Part shown: positions 6,249-6,304 of the stretch, piece by piece | Position numbering within the stretch: position 1 is the stretch's first letter | Layout: every line of letters starts with the position of its first letter | From: Thermoflexales bacterium | Lineage (GTDB): Bacteria; Chloroflexota; Anaerolineae; Fen-1058 | Assembly: GCA_017999195.1 (NCBI GenBank) | Contig: JAGOBP010000258.1 | Span: 1 to 6,304, forward strand | DNA length: 6,304 nucleotides | Direction of reading: 5' to 3' | Made by a program: the position numbers and the translations under genes | Notes under the pieces: generated by a model | What the model saw: only the letters and a program-made list of their open reading frames with translations | The model's database searches: none | What the model was told of the DNA's origin: nothing

Positions 6249-6304
6249 TCGCACAACGGCCTCGCCATTGGTAGCCGGTGAGATGACCGGCAACGGTCTG
6301 CTGC

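Noticed and set aside
1..6304. tRNA, rRNA, CRISPR array, insertion sequence or attachment site
   Set aside because: No spaced direct repeats, cloverleaf-like segment, terminal inverted repeats or transposase motifs were seen. The window is nearly all protein-coding, with the longest gap only 26 bp.

Overview
The window is a bacterial chromosomal segment, GC-rich by eye, almost fully coding and free of RNA genes, CRISPR arrays or mobile elements. The best guess for the source is a Chloroflexota (Anaerolineae-like) bacterium. This rests on a DUF4012 protein, Pro/Thr-rich stalk proteins of the 'PTPTAT' kind, and a soluble PAS-GAF histidine kinase followed by stand-alone receivers. The guess comes from protein style, not from a marker gene.

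Left half, plus strand (2-3809): a tightly packed three-gene cluster for extracytoplasmic proteins. (i) A DUF4012-family protein cut off at its 5' end by the window edge. (ii) After 26 bp and a strong Shine-Dalgarno, a 206-aa protein made of a signal peptide, a Thr/Pro/Ala-rich stalk and a C-terminal membrane helix with a basic tail. (iii) Overlapping it by ATGA, a 434-aa membrane-tethered protein with a Thr/Pro linker and a glycoside-hydrolase-like TIM-barrel domain. The barrel carries both expected acidic motifs (GNEPD and SEYG). The three genes look co-transcribed and probably act at or outside the membrane, perhaps on cell-surface or exogenous polysaccharide; this role is inference.

Right half, minus strand (6248 or beyond, down to 3816): a compact signalling operon. 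A PAS-GAF-HisKA-HATPase histidine kinase overlaps by 8 bp a stand-alone receiver, which overlaps by ATGA a second stand-alone receiver. Neither receiver has an output domain, so phosphate from the kinase probably passes to protein partners elsewhere or into a relay.

The two clusters converge with only 6 bp between stop codons, and the two stops sit inside a 12-bp perfect inverted repeat. A separate DNA-level signal is the palindrome CGATCG, which I counted 18 times in 6.3 kb, several-fold above a simple composition estimate. I see no single dramatic new system. The most unusual items are the DUF4012 / stalk / glycosidase-like trio, the kinase with two output-less receivers, and the CGATCG enrichment.
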